In this document: piece by piece, positions 9,454 to 18,982 of the stretch
Numbering within the stretch: position 1 is the stretch's first letter
Layout: each line of letters begins with the position of its first letter
NCBI GenBank assembly: GCA_003279005.1
Contig: QCBY01000005.1
Location: 1-64,000 of the forward strand
DNA: 64,000 nucleotides
From: Prochlorococcus sp. AG-347-J22
GTDB lineage: Bacteria > Cyanobacteriota > Cyanobacteriia > PCC-6307 > Cyanobiaceae
Reading direction: 5' to 3'
Position numbers and translations under genes: made by a program
The notes under the pieces: generated by a model
Seen by the model: the letters and a program-made list of their open reading frames with translations, nothing else
Database searches by the model: none
Told to the model about the DNA's origin: nothing

Positions 9454-9705
9454 CTAAGAATTAACTTTAATTTCTTCTTCCATATTCGTATTTTCTTTTA
9501 TTTCTTCTTTTACTTCTTCTGGCCATTCAATATCAAATCTTGCATACTCTTCAGTTGCAAATCCTTCAGGATGAAGCTTACAAATTTTCATTCTTTTAAC
9601 AAAAACGTGATCGACTCTTTTTTCCTTATCAGGAGTAACCGTTCTTTCAAGTTCAATAATTTCAGTAAATTCTGTTGATTTAAGCTCAATTGTTGGTTTC
9701 TTCAT
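9454..9705 (-). CDS. Conserved hypothetical protein (83 aa)
   Basis: ORF with acidic/Lys-rich composition, separate from neighbours. Confidence 0.7.
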   Translation of the reverse strand: MKKPTIELKSTEFTEIIELERTVTPDKEKRVDHVFVKRMKICKLHPEGFATEEYARFDIEWPEEVKEEIKENTNMEEEIKVNS

Positions 9706-9865
9706 GTTTGTAATGATTTACACTCATACATTAAAGCTTGCTACTAACGATCGTGGATTACTAGTTGTAACTTATTTAACTTGAATTCTTTTGAAAAAAG
9801 AGTTTTTCAAAAACTTAGTTTTTAAGAACTTTCAAAATTTTTTATTATTCTAAAATTAATTAAAT

Positions 9866-11371
9866 TTATAAACCAAGATTTAATTCATATTGAAAATCTC
9901 TTTTTTCTTTTAAGTTAATTTTTTTTGGATTATTTTTTCTTTTAATTAATGGCCTTTTCCTGGATCCGTGTTTTAAATAAACTTCTTTTGAAATATCCCA
10001 ATAACCATCTTTTTGAGTTATTTCTTGCATCTTTTTTCTTGCAATTTTAGTGGTTTTCTGTAGGTCGATTATAGGTTTTATATAATCAAACTTTGAAAAC
10101 TCACTTGAATTGAATTTTTCCATCAACCAAGGTTCATGAATAAAATTATCTGGATAATGTTTTAACTCAGGAACCCATTTTCTAATAAAATCCCCTTTTG
10201 GATCATGATCTTTCCCTTGTTTTATAGGATTATAAATTCTATTTATATTTATAGAGGTTGTCCCTGATTGCATTTGGCATTGATTCCAGTGAATTCCAGG
10301 CTCATAATCAATAAATTTCCTGGCTAACTCTGAACCAGATTCTTGCCAGGGTATCCATAAATTATAGCTTGCAAAAGACATTAACATAGCACGCATTCTG
10401 AAATTAAGCCATCCATTAAAATTTAAAGATCTCATACAAGCATCTAAAAAAGGATAACCCGTTATTCCTTTACTCCATAATTGAAGTAAATTATTATCTT
10501 TTTTTCTGATTTTTTGGAAATATGGATGAAATTCTTTAAATTCTAATTCAGGTTCACTCTCAAGTTTTTGAATAAAGTGACAATGCCAGGTTAATCTACT
10601 CTTAAGCATTTTGGAATTATTATTCTGAATTAAATTTGCTTTATAAAAAATTTCTTTTAAAGAAATACAGCCCCAACTTAAATAAGGAGATAGTCTTGAA
10701 CAGCTATCGAATGATTTATCTGGGCTTGAAATATCTTTTGAGTAATAATTTAATTTGTAATTGAAAAAGTAAGTCTTTCTTTTGAGGCCATTTTTTCTGC
10801 CACCCTTTAGGCGACCTTTACATAAGTCTTCCTTAAAGCAAAAGTAATCATCTGGAGGTATTTCGCCTATATCAATTTCTATACTATTAATTTTAGATGG
10901 TTTTATAAATAATTCCCTCTCCATATTTTGTTGCCACTTTTTAGACCAATTATTTCTATTTAGATTTCCTCTGAATACAGAAAATTGTAAATACTCTTTC
11001 CAAATTATTTTTTTATTTGAAGCCCATTTTCTAACTTCTTGATCTCTCTTATAAGTAAAATAGTCTCCAGTTTCTTGATGACTATAAATTCCTTTTATAT
11101 TAAATTTATGTGATATTTTTTCGAAAATTTCAATTACTTTTCCTGTTCTAACTATTAAAGGTTGTCCAATTTCTTGAAGTGCATTTCGAAGATCAATAAG
11201 ACATTCTTTGCAGAATTGCCATTGTCTATCTGAATGAGTTTTTTGCATCCATATTTCTTTCTCAATTATATAAAGGGGAATTATATCTCTATCTTTTAAA
11301 GATTCTACAAGAGCTTCGTTATCGTCAATCCTTAAATCTTTTTTAAACCATAAAATATTTATTTCTTTCAT
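9866..11371 (-). CDS. phrB: Deoxyribodipyrimidine photolyase / FAD-binding cryptochrome-photolyase family
   Basis: 501 aa; ILWFKKDLRIDDNEAL, LSWGCISLKEI, ITGYPFLDACMRSLNFNGWLNFRMRAMLMSFASYNLWIPWQESG, DYEPGIHWNQCQMQSG. Confidence 0.9.
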   Translation of the reverse strand: MKEINILWFKKDLRIDDNEALVESLKDRDIIPLYIIEKEIWMQKTHSDRQWQFCKECLIDLRNALQEIGQPLIVRTGKVIEIFEKISHKFNIKGIYSHQETGDYFTYKRDQEVRKWASNKKIIWKEYLQFSVFRGNLNRNNWSKKWQQNMERELFIKPSKINSIEIDIGEIPPDDYFCFKEDLCKGRLKGGRKNGLKRKTYFFNYKLNYYSKDISSPDKSFDSCSRLSPYLSWGCISLKEIFYKANLIQNNNSKMLKSRLTWHCHFIQKLESEPELEFKEFHPYFQKIRKKDNNLLQLWSKGITGYPFLDACMRSLNFNGWLNFRMRAMLMSFASYNLWIPWQESGSELARKFIDYEPGIHWNQCQMQSGTTSININRIYNPIKQGKDHDPKGDFIRKWVPELKHYPDNFIHEPWLMEKFNSSEFSKFDYIKPIIDLQKTTKIARKKMQEITQKDGYWDISKEVYLKHGSRKRPLIKRKNNPKKINLKEKRDFQYELNLGL

Positions 11372-11489
11372 AATAAATTTTTTTTTTATTATAAAAGAAC
11401 TTTTTATTTCCTATGAGTTTTGATTTAATTTTTTTTCAATTAAAATAATAAACAAAATAACAATTTGTATATTTAATAATAAAAAATTA

Positions 11490-12113
11490 ATGCTAATTTC
11501 AAATACTTTATGGGAAGCTAATTATGAGCTTGCCATATTAAGCTTAAAATCAAAATTTGTTCAGGGTCTAAAAAATGGAAACCTTCCAAAATTTATATTT
11601 CAAGAATATGTAGCCCAAGATTTTTTCTTTTTAGAAAGTTTTTCTAGAGCATATGATTTAGCAATTTCTAAATCTAGAGATAAAAATTCAATAAAGGTTT
11701 TAAGTCAACTTTTAGATGGCGTATCAGAGGAATTAATACTTCATGAGACATATGCAAAAAAATGGAATATTGATCTAACAAGTAATTACATACAACCTGC
11801 TACTCGAAATTATACTGACTTTTTAGAGGAAGTTTCTAAAACACAAAGTGCTGTTGAGATAATGTTTGCAATGACTCCTTGTATGCGTTTATATTCATGG
11901 ATAGGTAAGTCATTATCAACCAACGTTTTAAATAATCCATATAAAGAATGGATAATAACTTACTCTGATGATAGTTTTGATAATCTAGCTAAATCTCTTG
12001 AAAATCTTATTGATTTTTCTAAAGAGATATATAATATTAATCAAGCAAATTACTTATATAAGAGAGCAATGGAATTGGAATTAGAATTTTTTAACGCTTA
12101 TTCGAATTACTGA
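11490..12113 (+). CDS. tenA: TenA-family protein (thiaminase II / thiamine-salvage aminopyrimidine aminohydrolase-like)
   Basis: 207 aa; FIFQEYVAQDFFFLESFSRAY, YTDFLEEVSKTQSAVEIMFAMTPCMRLYSWIG; directly upstream of thiD. Confidence 0.85.
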   Translation: MLISNTLWEANYELAILSLKSKFVQGLKNGNLPKFIFQEYVAQDFFFLESFSRAYDLAISKSRDKNSIKVLSQLLDGVSEELILHETYAKKWNIDLTSNYIQPATRNYTDFLEEVSKTQSAVEIMFAMTPCMRLYSWIGKSLSTNVLNNPYKEWIITYSDDSFDNLAKSLENLIDFSKEIYNINQANYLYKRAMELELEFFNAYSNY

Positions 12114-12147
12114 TAAAAAAGTGAATTTCTAAATTTTTAAAATAATT

Positions 12148-12936
12148 ATGTATTCAAAAATTGCTCTTTCTATTGGTGGTAGTGACTCTGGAGGAGGGGC
12201 TGGTATCCAAGCTGATTTAAGAACTTTTATGGCACTTAATGTTCATGGATGCTCTGCAATTACGTGTATAACGGCTCAAAATAGTTTGGAGGTAAATTGC
12301 GTTGAAGCCGTTAAGAAGAATACTTTAATAAGCCAGATAGATACTTTATTCTCGGATTTTAATATTAATGCATTAAAAACTGGAATGCTGCTAAATGAGC
12401 GTATTATCAATGATACTGCTCTAAAATTAGAATCTTATTCTATCCCTAAAATTATTGACCCAGTAATGGTAACTAGAACTGGGTCTAAGTTACTTGAGGA
12501 TTCTGCAATTTCTGCGTATAAGAAATTACTTTTACCAATTGCTGACATAGTAACTCCGAATATTTTTGAAGCAAAACTTTTATCAAACTTTGATATCAAA
12601 AATAAGGAAGATATAGAGCTCTCTGCACGGCATATTGTTGGACTTGGAGCTAAAGCAGTTTTAATAAAAGGTGCTGGATTAAAAGATATGCAAGGTATAG
12701 ATTTTTATTTTGATAGCACCGGAAAAAGAAAATGGTTTACCAATAAATTTGTAAATACTAAAAATACTCATGGAAGTGGATGTACTTTAAGTGCTGGAAT
12801 TTGTGGTTATCAAGCCTTGGGGTTTGATTTGATTGAGTCAATTAAAAGGGCAAAAGTATTTATTGAGAGATCTTTAAAAAAATCATATAAAATTGGATCT
12901 GGTCCTGGACCTCTTGGACATTACCAATCACAATAA
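12148..12936 (+). CDS. thiD: Hydroxymethylpyrimidine/phosphomethylpyrimidine kinase
   Basis: 262 aa; ALSIGGSDSGGGAGIQADLRTF, DPVMVTRTGSKLL, NTHGSGCTLSAGICG. Confidence 0.95.
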   Translation: MYSKIALSIGGSDSGGGAGIQADLRTFMALNVHGCSAITCITAQNSLEVNCVEAVKKNTLISQIDTLFSDFNINALKTGMLLNERIINDTALKLESYSIPKIIDPVMVTRTGSKLLEDSAISAYKKLLLPIADIVTPNIFEAKLLSNFDIKNKEDIELSARHIVGLGAKAVLIKGAGLKDMQGIDFYFDSTGKRKWFTNKFVNTKNTHGSGCTLSAGICGYQALGFDLIESIKRAKVFIERSLKKSYKIGSGPGPLGHYQSQ

Positions 12937-13006
12937 GAAAATTTTTTTAGATAAAAATTTTAAAAAAAAGGAAGATTAATTTACTTTAATAGTTTTAAAC
13001 ATGTTT

Positions 13007-13246
13007 TTAAAACCACCATTTTCTGTGTGGCTTTTTTAAAAATAAAATTTCCTCTGTTTCCCATCCACCTTCTAGCCACTCAAGATGCTCTAATAATAAA
13101 GACTCGCTTTCTCCTTTTGTTAAATGACCTAATCTGTTTGCAATCCCATCAAATCTCACTTTCATTAACTCTTCGATTTTGATGTTATTCATAAATTTAG
13201 TAAATAATTTTTTATCTAGAGAAACTTGGATAGTTGTTAATGTCAA
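13007..13246 (-). CDS. Conserved hypothetical protein (79 aa)
   Basis: Intact ORF of normal composition. Confidence 0.6.
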   Translation of the reverse strand: MTLTTIQVSLDKKLFTKFMNNIKIEELMKVRFDGIANRLGHLTKGESESLLLEHLEWLEGGWETEEILFLKKPHRKWWF

Positions 13247-13381
13247 TGAAATTTTCCAATTTTGATATTTAAGAAAATCTAAATGGTATTAAATACGACT
13301 ATTTAAAGTTGATAGTAATTAAGACTTATTCTCATAAAATATATTTCGAGTTAGTTTAAAAAATAAAATATCTAAATTTTT

Positions 13382-13525
13382 ATGCGAAACGAAGAAAAAT
13401 CCACCACAAAAACTATTATTAATATAGGTTATTGTGAAAGTACTTCTGAATGGCTGAATAGAATTATGAAAGAATTGGCGGATGAAAGTAAGAATTTTGT
13501 TGATTTATCTGTTTTATGTGCCTAA
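13382..13525 (+). CDS. Small hypothetical protein (47 aa)
   Basis: MRNEEKSTTKTIINIGYCESTSEWLNRIMKELADESKNFVDLSVLCA*; below ORF-track cutoff. Confidence 0.4.
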   Translation: MRNEEKSTTKTIINIGYCESTSEWLNRIMKELADESKNFVDLSVLCA

Positions 13526-13747
13526 TTTAGCTTCTAAGAATTAATTTTTGGGATTCTCCATAAGACTTCCTTTTTTATATTAGTAAAGCTTATGAAAGTT
13601 ATTTGAATTAACTATTTATTTAAGTATTTATTCGTATAGCTAATGACAAAAAATATGCCTAAAAATAACTAATTTATAAAATGTTACTTAAATTATGAAA
13701 CCAATTTCAGAAGAACTTTACAAGAAAATAGTTAAAACTTCAAAAAA

Positions 13748-13852
13748 ATGAAGAACATCTTTTTTTATTTTTTGGCTCTTGACATAGGGTTGCTTATAGG
13801 AAAGTTTAATTCCGCCGATGGCTTTACATATCAATTAGGGCTATTTAAATAA
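13748..13852 (+). CDS. Possible 34-aa hydrophobic microprotein, coupled to a preceding 18-aa ORF (13695-13751)
   Basis: MKNIFFYFLALDIGLLIGKFNSADGFTYQLGLFK*; its start overlaps the stop of MKPISEELYKKIVKTSKK* (ATGA). Confidence 0.35.
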   Translation: MKNIFFYFLALDIGLLIGKFNSADGFTYQLGLFK

Positions 13853-13873
13853 AAGATCTAATAAAAAGAAAAT

Positions 13874-14335
13874 TTGGATAAAAAAAGTTCTGAAATTATT
13901 AAACAATTTAATTTAAAGGCGCATCCTGAAGGAGGGTGGTTTAGAGAAATATTGCGTAGTCAAAGTTATGTGAAAAGAAAAGATGGTGAAAAAAGAAATA
14001 ACATAACTGGTATATACTATATGCTCCGTAAAAATGAAAAAAGTACATGGCATAGAGTTAATTACGCTGATGAAATATGGATTTATCTCAAAGGTGCACC
14101 TCTTAATTTATGGTGTCTTGATGATGATAATAAGGAGTTAAAGAAACTAAGGTTAGATTCCAATAATCCTATTGAAATGATTCCATCTGGATATTGGCAG
14201 GCTGCTACAACTAGTGGAGCCTATACTCTGGCTAGTTGTTGTGTAGGCCCTGGTTTTGAATTCTTGGATTTTGAAATGCTAAAAAATAAAAAACCTTCTT
14301 TAAGACCAACTAAAGCTTTGAAGGAACTTTTGTAA
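13874..14335 (+). CDS. Cupin-fold protein, DUF985 family
   Basis: 153 aa; LKAHPEGGWFREILRS, ITGIYYMLRKNEKSTWHRVNYADEIWIYLKGAPLNLW, WQAATTSGAYTLASCCVGPGFEF. ORF begins at TTG. Confidence 0.85.
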   Translation: MDKKSSEIIKQFNLKAHPEGGWFREILRSQSYVKRKDGEKRNNITGIYYMLRKNEKSTWHRVNYADEIWIYLKGAPLNLWCLDDDNKELKKLRLDSNNPIEMIPSGYWQAATTSGAYTLASCCVGPGFEFLDFEMLKNKKPSLRPTKALKELL

Positions 14336-14848
14336 TGAATCAAATACATTTAATGATTTAATTTTAATGAATCAGGACTCTTAAAACAATTGGAAAGAAG
14401 CAGGCTCCAAGAGAAGACGCAATTTTGTTCATGGTAAATGAGGTTAAAGGATTAGTGAATACTTTTGATAAGGATTTTTAGAACGGTGTGATTTGTATTT
14501 TTGGGGAAAATATAGGTCTAAAGCTATGGATTTTTTTAAGAGCTATGGATATTTATCGAGGTGAGAAAATTGATATTAAATGTGACTCTTGAGAAGCTAT
14601 TGAATTAAATAAAATTGCAGTAAAAAAAATATCTAACTAAAAATGTTAAGGGATGAAAAGTGCATATATGATTAGATATTTATTAGGTGAAATTGTTTTA
14701 GCTAAAGAGAGAATAGAGAGTGATGGTATATATTCGTCATGAAATCTGGATTTAACATATTAATTTTTTTTTTATTTAGTAATTCAAGATAAATTAATCG
14801 CCCTTTTCTTATTTGAGGTAGGTTAATTATTAGCTTACATATTTTATT

Positions 14849-15196
14849 ATGTCTTCAACGTTTTACATTGTTCATCATGAATTTAAGGCAGGGAAAGCTG
14901 AAAAATGGTGGGAAACAGCTTATGCAGCAATGTCACCAGGCGGCGGTTGGGATGACGCAGTAGCAGCCAATAAAGAAAAAGGATTTTATAACCATTCTGC
15001 AAATGCCATAACTAAAACTGGTCCTGTATATTGTTTTTGGGAAGTAAAAGAAGGTATTTCTGCTGAGGAATTTCAGGAGTTTATAGATGGATCTTCTGGT
15101 CCAGGTTTCGGACAAGATGCACTGATGAATATCTGTAAACCAATTGATACATCTTTAATGAATGGACAAACACCTTATCCATCAGTTTTTTCTTAA
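14849..15196 (+). CDS. Conserved hypothetical protein (115 aa)
   Basis: Intact ORF MSSTFYIVHHEFKAGKAEKWWETAYAAMSPGGGWDDAVAANKEKG...; normal coding composition. Confidence 0.75.
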   Translation: MSSTFYIVHHEFKAGKAEKWWETAYAAMSPGGGWDDAVAANKEKGFYNHSANAITKTGPVYCFWEVKEGISAEEFQEFIDGSSGPGFGQDALMNICKPIDTSLMNGQTPYPSVFS

Positions 15197-15243
15197 TAAT
15201 TTATGGTCAATATACAATAAGAAGCCATTAATAACTTATATAC

Positions 15244-15269
15244 ATAAAAAAAGGGCGTTAGCTACGCCC
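15244..15269 (-). terminator. Intrinsic terminator for a minus-strand transcript
   Basis: GGGCGT-tagct-ACGCCC stem; minus strand reads GGGCGTAGCTAACGCCCTTTTTTT. Confidence 0.6.
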
Positions 15270-15378
15270 ATTTAAAAGCTAGATCATCCCCATCACCCAG
15301 CTTTTTTTAAACTATAGCACTATATATGGTGTTTGCATGTAATATTTATTACTTAAGGTGGGGTTGTATGTTTCCTTT

Positions 15379-15462
15379 TTATTTGCCACGATAGAAATCC
15401 CCATCACCAAGGCTCGCAAGAGTCTTTTTTATGTCTATTTTTCGTTCAGATATACCATTCAT
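15379..15462 (-). CDS. Putative 27-aa microprotein with LGDGD motif
   Basis: MNGISERKIDIKKTLASLGDGDFYRGK*; the 12-nt core ATCCCCATCACC recurs at 15286-15297 encoding LGDGDD in another remnant. Confidence 0.4.
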   Translation of the reverse strand: MNGISERKIDIKKTLASLGDGDFYRGK

Positions 15463-16156
15463 GCTTGTTTTAAAAAAAAAAGTCAAGGAAGATAAAGTTT
15501 CTTAATATTTAGAAATTGCAGATAAAACAGATAAATCTGGCGAGGTATCTGAGCCGGTAATGCTCCATTATGCATTAGATCAAGATTTTGAAAATCCACT
15601 AAGTTTTCTATGATGAGAGGCTTTTAAGAATGATAATACCTTTCTTGTTAATTTATTTAATCCACCTTAAGGCACTACTATTGAAGCTTGTACTAAACTA
15701 TGCAACTAAACTATATTTATTTAAATTTATGGAACTGTTAAGGATAAGTAATTGTAGCGATGAAGGAGTTGGATTACCCTTTAGAACCTTTAAAATACAA
15801 TTAGATTACAATATGGTTAAAGGGAAAAGTGTTAACTAATTTGTTTGACTAAAGGTTTTACAAAAATAATAAGAAACGGAGTGTTAAAGGCAACCACAGA
15901 CATATAAGCACCATTAGTAATAGTAGGGACATTTGGAATGTACTGCTCTTAAAAACTTGTGTCTTCATTATGAGTTGTACATTGTATAACTATCTAACTC
16001 TCCTAAGTTTGATATCTCTTCTAACCAACAATATTATAACTACGACACACATATTAATAAGAAAAACGTCTAATGGCATTTAATAAAGAAGTCTCTTTTT
16101 AATTTATAGCAAGAATAAAAATAATTGAATCAAAAAAAGTAAACTAATTTTGATGA

Positions 16157-16300
16157 CTAAGAATCTTTTGATATATTGTTCTTCATATCTTCGATTTTAT
16201 TAATTAATTCATCTAACCATTCTGTATTCTTTTCTGATTCTTCCTTGAAATATGAAATTTTTGGTTGATTAATATCAAGTGTCTCGTAATCTCCGCTCAT
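16157..16300 (-). CDS. Small hypothetical protein (47 aa)
   Basis: MSGDYETLDINQPKISYFKEESEKNTEWLDELINKIEDMKNNISKDS*; preceded by GGGGGAAATCC leader (Shine-Dalgarno-like). Confidence 0.55.
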   Translation of the reverse strand: MSGDYETLDINQPKISYFKEESEKNTEWLDELINKIEDMKNNISKDS

Positions 16301-16401
16301 GGATTTCCCCCTTTCTAGATTTTATTTATTGTATTTATAGAATTAGTCATAATCAATAAGTAGAAAATACTCAATTGCTTAAAATGACTAAAGTTAAATA
16401 A

Positions 16402-16587
16402 TTAGATAGAAATCCTATCAATCATCAATACATCTTGTGATTGGATCGTATCTGATTTATTTTCATCATCAGGATCTTTATAAGAATCAATTTCAGCTTG
16501 AACTCTTTTCTTATAAACACTTTTGATATATTCCAGTTCCCTTCTCTCCTTATTAAGAATAGAAAATGGTGATGTTTTTAGATTCAT
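16402..16587 (-). CDS. Small hypothetical protein (61 aa)
   Basis: Intact ORF; member of a run of minus-strand small ORFs. Confidence 0.5.
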   Translation of the reverse strand: MNLKTSPFSILNKERRELEYIKSVYKKRVQAEIDSYKDPDDENKSDTIQSQDVLMIDRISI

Positions 16588-16614
16588 TAATAACTCCTTT
16601 ATGAAAATTTTTGA

Positions 16615-16752
16615 TCAGCACCAGTTTTTATGTGATTCTATAAAAGTATCAATAGTTTGCTGATTCCTGATTTCTTCCTCAATTAGTTCTTCCTCTGATC
16701 TTTCTTTTATATCAGAATTAAAAACTTCTTTTTTTGTGGATGTGGTAGACAT
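16615..16752 (-). CDS. Small hypothetical protein (45 aa)
   Basis: MSTTSTKKEVFNSDIKERSEEELIEEEIRNQQTIDTFIESHKNWC*; spaced like a gene in the same small-ORF run. Confidence 0.5.
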   Translation of the reverse strand: MSTTSTKKEVFNSDIKERSEEELIEEEIRNQQTIDTFIESHKNWC

Positions 16753-17132
16753 TAGTTTATTACTACTACAAGTATGTTCTAACTAACTAAACGAGTCTTT
16801 CGATTATCTAAGATGTTCGGTTTGAGGTACTCCAGTATACGGATATAGGATCAACAATTAATTTTCAAAATTGTTAAAATAAAAATGATTTTTTGGAATG
16901 TTGAGAAGTATTATTACAATCTACATAACATTTTTAATGGATGTTAGTTTAATTGTTTAATCAAATTTTAACATTGGAAATTTTATTAATTAATTTTTTA
17001 TCAGTTATCTATATTGTTTTTAGGGTTTGTTATGTGAATAATCAAATTTAAGGCAAAGTTTGCAGGCAAGTCTAAGGGCTTTAAGAGTAGTAAAACCATT
17101 CCTTGAGTTAAATTAAAACCTTTATTTTTCAA

Positions 17133-17267
17133 TTAACTGGGCAGTTGGTGTGTAGGTGGTGCATGAAATTTTCTCTTTTTTCTTTTTGTTTTCTTATAAA
17201 TAACAAAAAGACCAAATCCTAGTAAAGGAAATAATAAACCCTCTACAATTAAATGAAAGTTAATCAT
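17133..17267 (-). CDS. Small single-pass membrane protein (44 aa)
   Basis: MINFHLIVEGLLFPLLGFGLFVIYKKTKRKKRKFHAPPTHQLPS*: one hydrophobic segment then a basic tail; resembles the 31-aa ORF at 21246-21341. Confidence 0.55.
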   Translation of the reverse strand: MINFHLIVEGLLFPLLGFGLFVIYKKTKRKKRKFHAPPTHQLPS

Positions 17268-17521
17268 ATTCTTCAACCCCTTATTAATTTTGTTGTAGGG
17301 CTATTAACCCAAACTAACACTTCAATTATTGACAGTCGATCTATTGGGACTTGTGAATCTTTTTATAAGAGATTTCCTACTTAAGAATAATCAATAAAGG
17401 CAAACCTATGGTCATATTAGATCCCTATCTATCAATAAAAAGGATATTAACTCATTTTTTAATTTCATCTGGGGTTTTCTATTTAAGTGGAATACTTTTT
17501 TTAAAGTTATTTTCTTTCATA

Positions 17522-17645
17522 TCATTCTTTCTTCCCTAATTTGTTGTAGTAGGCTAATTCAAGGGAATCATTAGAATCGAGTCCATATTTCATTGTCGAA
17601 GCAAAATATATTATTTTCTGTGCATTCGATATGAAGATAATGCCA
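17522..17645 (-). pseudogene. Frameshifted paralogue of the 63-aa ORF at 21338-21529
   Basis: MALSSYRMHRK* in one frame continues as QKIIYFASTMKYGLDSNDSLELAYYNKLGKKE* in the -1 frame; compare MSLSPHRIQKIYLAATMNYGLGSEDLEELAYYEKIRKEM. Confidence 0.65.
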
Positions 17646-17907
17646 TAAAAAATCAATATTCTTAATAATATCAAAGAAATTTGTAAGTTCTTTATCTCTA
17701 ATCACATTAGGACAGCGAAAAATAATCTGCATAGCCCTAACAATATAAGCAGTAATTAGTAAAAATTAGTGTTTGAATTTTAGTAAACCGACTTTCTTAA
17801 TTCTTTCAAATTATTAGCAGGATTAAATAATGTTGCAAAATAGCTTTTGTTTTTATCAGGAGAGTTTGAAGATATTGAAGGAAGTAAGTGAAAAATATGA
17901 TAGCAAT

Positions 17908-18750
17908 CTACTTTATAAAAATATGATTGTATGTAGTTGAATATTTAGAGTTGTCAAATATTGAAGAGCGGCTTTTTTGAATAAGTTTAAGACCACTTTT
18001 TTCAATTATTGATATTGAAGATTTGTAATCTGATCTCTTTTCGTCTAATTCTATAAGCAAAGACTGTAATGATTCCATTCTCAATGTTTTGCTACTACCT
18101 TGCAGGATAAGATTCTCATTGCCGTCAACATCAATTTTTATGTGATTAACTTTTGGTGATAATGAAAAAATACAATTATCTAATTTATCCCCATAGCAGC
18201 CTTGGGAATAATCAGTTTCGAATGATTTTTCGAACTGATCCTTTTGATTGTCAAAACTAGATAAAGCCCCTCCCCATTGCATTTTTTGAAGATTTAATTT
18301 AGAGAATCCTTTTTTATTATGTAATGCAATTAAATAAGCTCTTACTAATTGTCCAATATTATTTTTCATGATATTCATATTTAAAAGTGCAAAATTAAGG
18401 GCATCAGGTTCCACACATGTTGTTCTTATTCCTTTCTTGGCTGCATATAAGCTATATATCCCAATATTTGCTCCTATATCAAGAAAATAGTCTTTTGAAT
18501 TAAATTTGTCTATCCATTTTATAGTCTCTGGCTCTTTGTATAAAAAACTGGATGCCCTGTATCTACAAATTTCCCCGTAATCATAAATTTCAAAAAGAAG
18601 TTTACTTTCCTTATTCAAAACGGGTTGTGTTTTTAGTAAACGCTTATCAGAAAATTGCGCAAATTTTCTTTTGAGCTTACAAATTAATTTATTGATAATT
18701 TTTTTTGGGTTGAGTAACCTTTTCCAAGAAATCCTGTCACTTTTATCCAT
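17908..18750 (-). CDS. FkbM-family SAM-dependent methyltransferase
   Basis: 280 aa; FLDIGANIGIYSLYAAKKGIRTTCVEPDALNFALLNMN, INHIKIDVDGNENLILQG-type motif (VNHIKIDVDGNENLIL). Confidence 0.8.
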   Translation of the reverse strand: MDKSDRISWKRLLNPKKIINKLICKLKRKFAQFSDKRLLKTQPVLNKESKLLFEIYDYGEICRYRASSFLYKEPETIKWIDKFNSKDYFLDIGANIGIYSLYAAKKGIRTTCVEPDALNFALLNMNIMKNNIGQLVRAYLIALHNKKGFSKLNLQKMQWGGALSSFDNQKDQFEKSFETDYSQGCYGDKLDNCIFSLSPKVNHIKIDVDGNENLILQGSSKTLRMESLQSLLIELDEKRSDYKSSISIIEKSGLKLIQKSRSSIFDNSKYSTTYNHIFIK

Positions 18751-18982
18751 TCCAAATAATCTAAATTACCATTATTAGAGCAGAAATTAGAGTGCATTGC
18801 ATATATTGGGACTATATCTGGATATATAATGATTATTTCTCTCTGGCTTTCTTAAATGAACTGTACAAATAATAATCTTTAATTCACTTGGTAATTTATT
18901 TAATTCTTATTTGAAATTTTGATAATAATTTTTTATCTAGATATTCTATTAATAAGAAAGATTCTTTCTAAATTTAAAAGTC

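Noticed and set aside
11490-12936. TPP riboswitch upstream of tenA-thiD
   Set aside because: No THI-box (CTGAGA...ACCTGATCTGG) seen in the leader.
15630-15839. 69-aa + strand ORF
   Set aside because: Hydrophobic, no recognisable similarity, lies in a decayed region; coding status unsupported.
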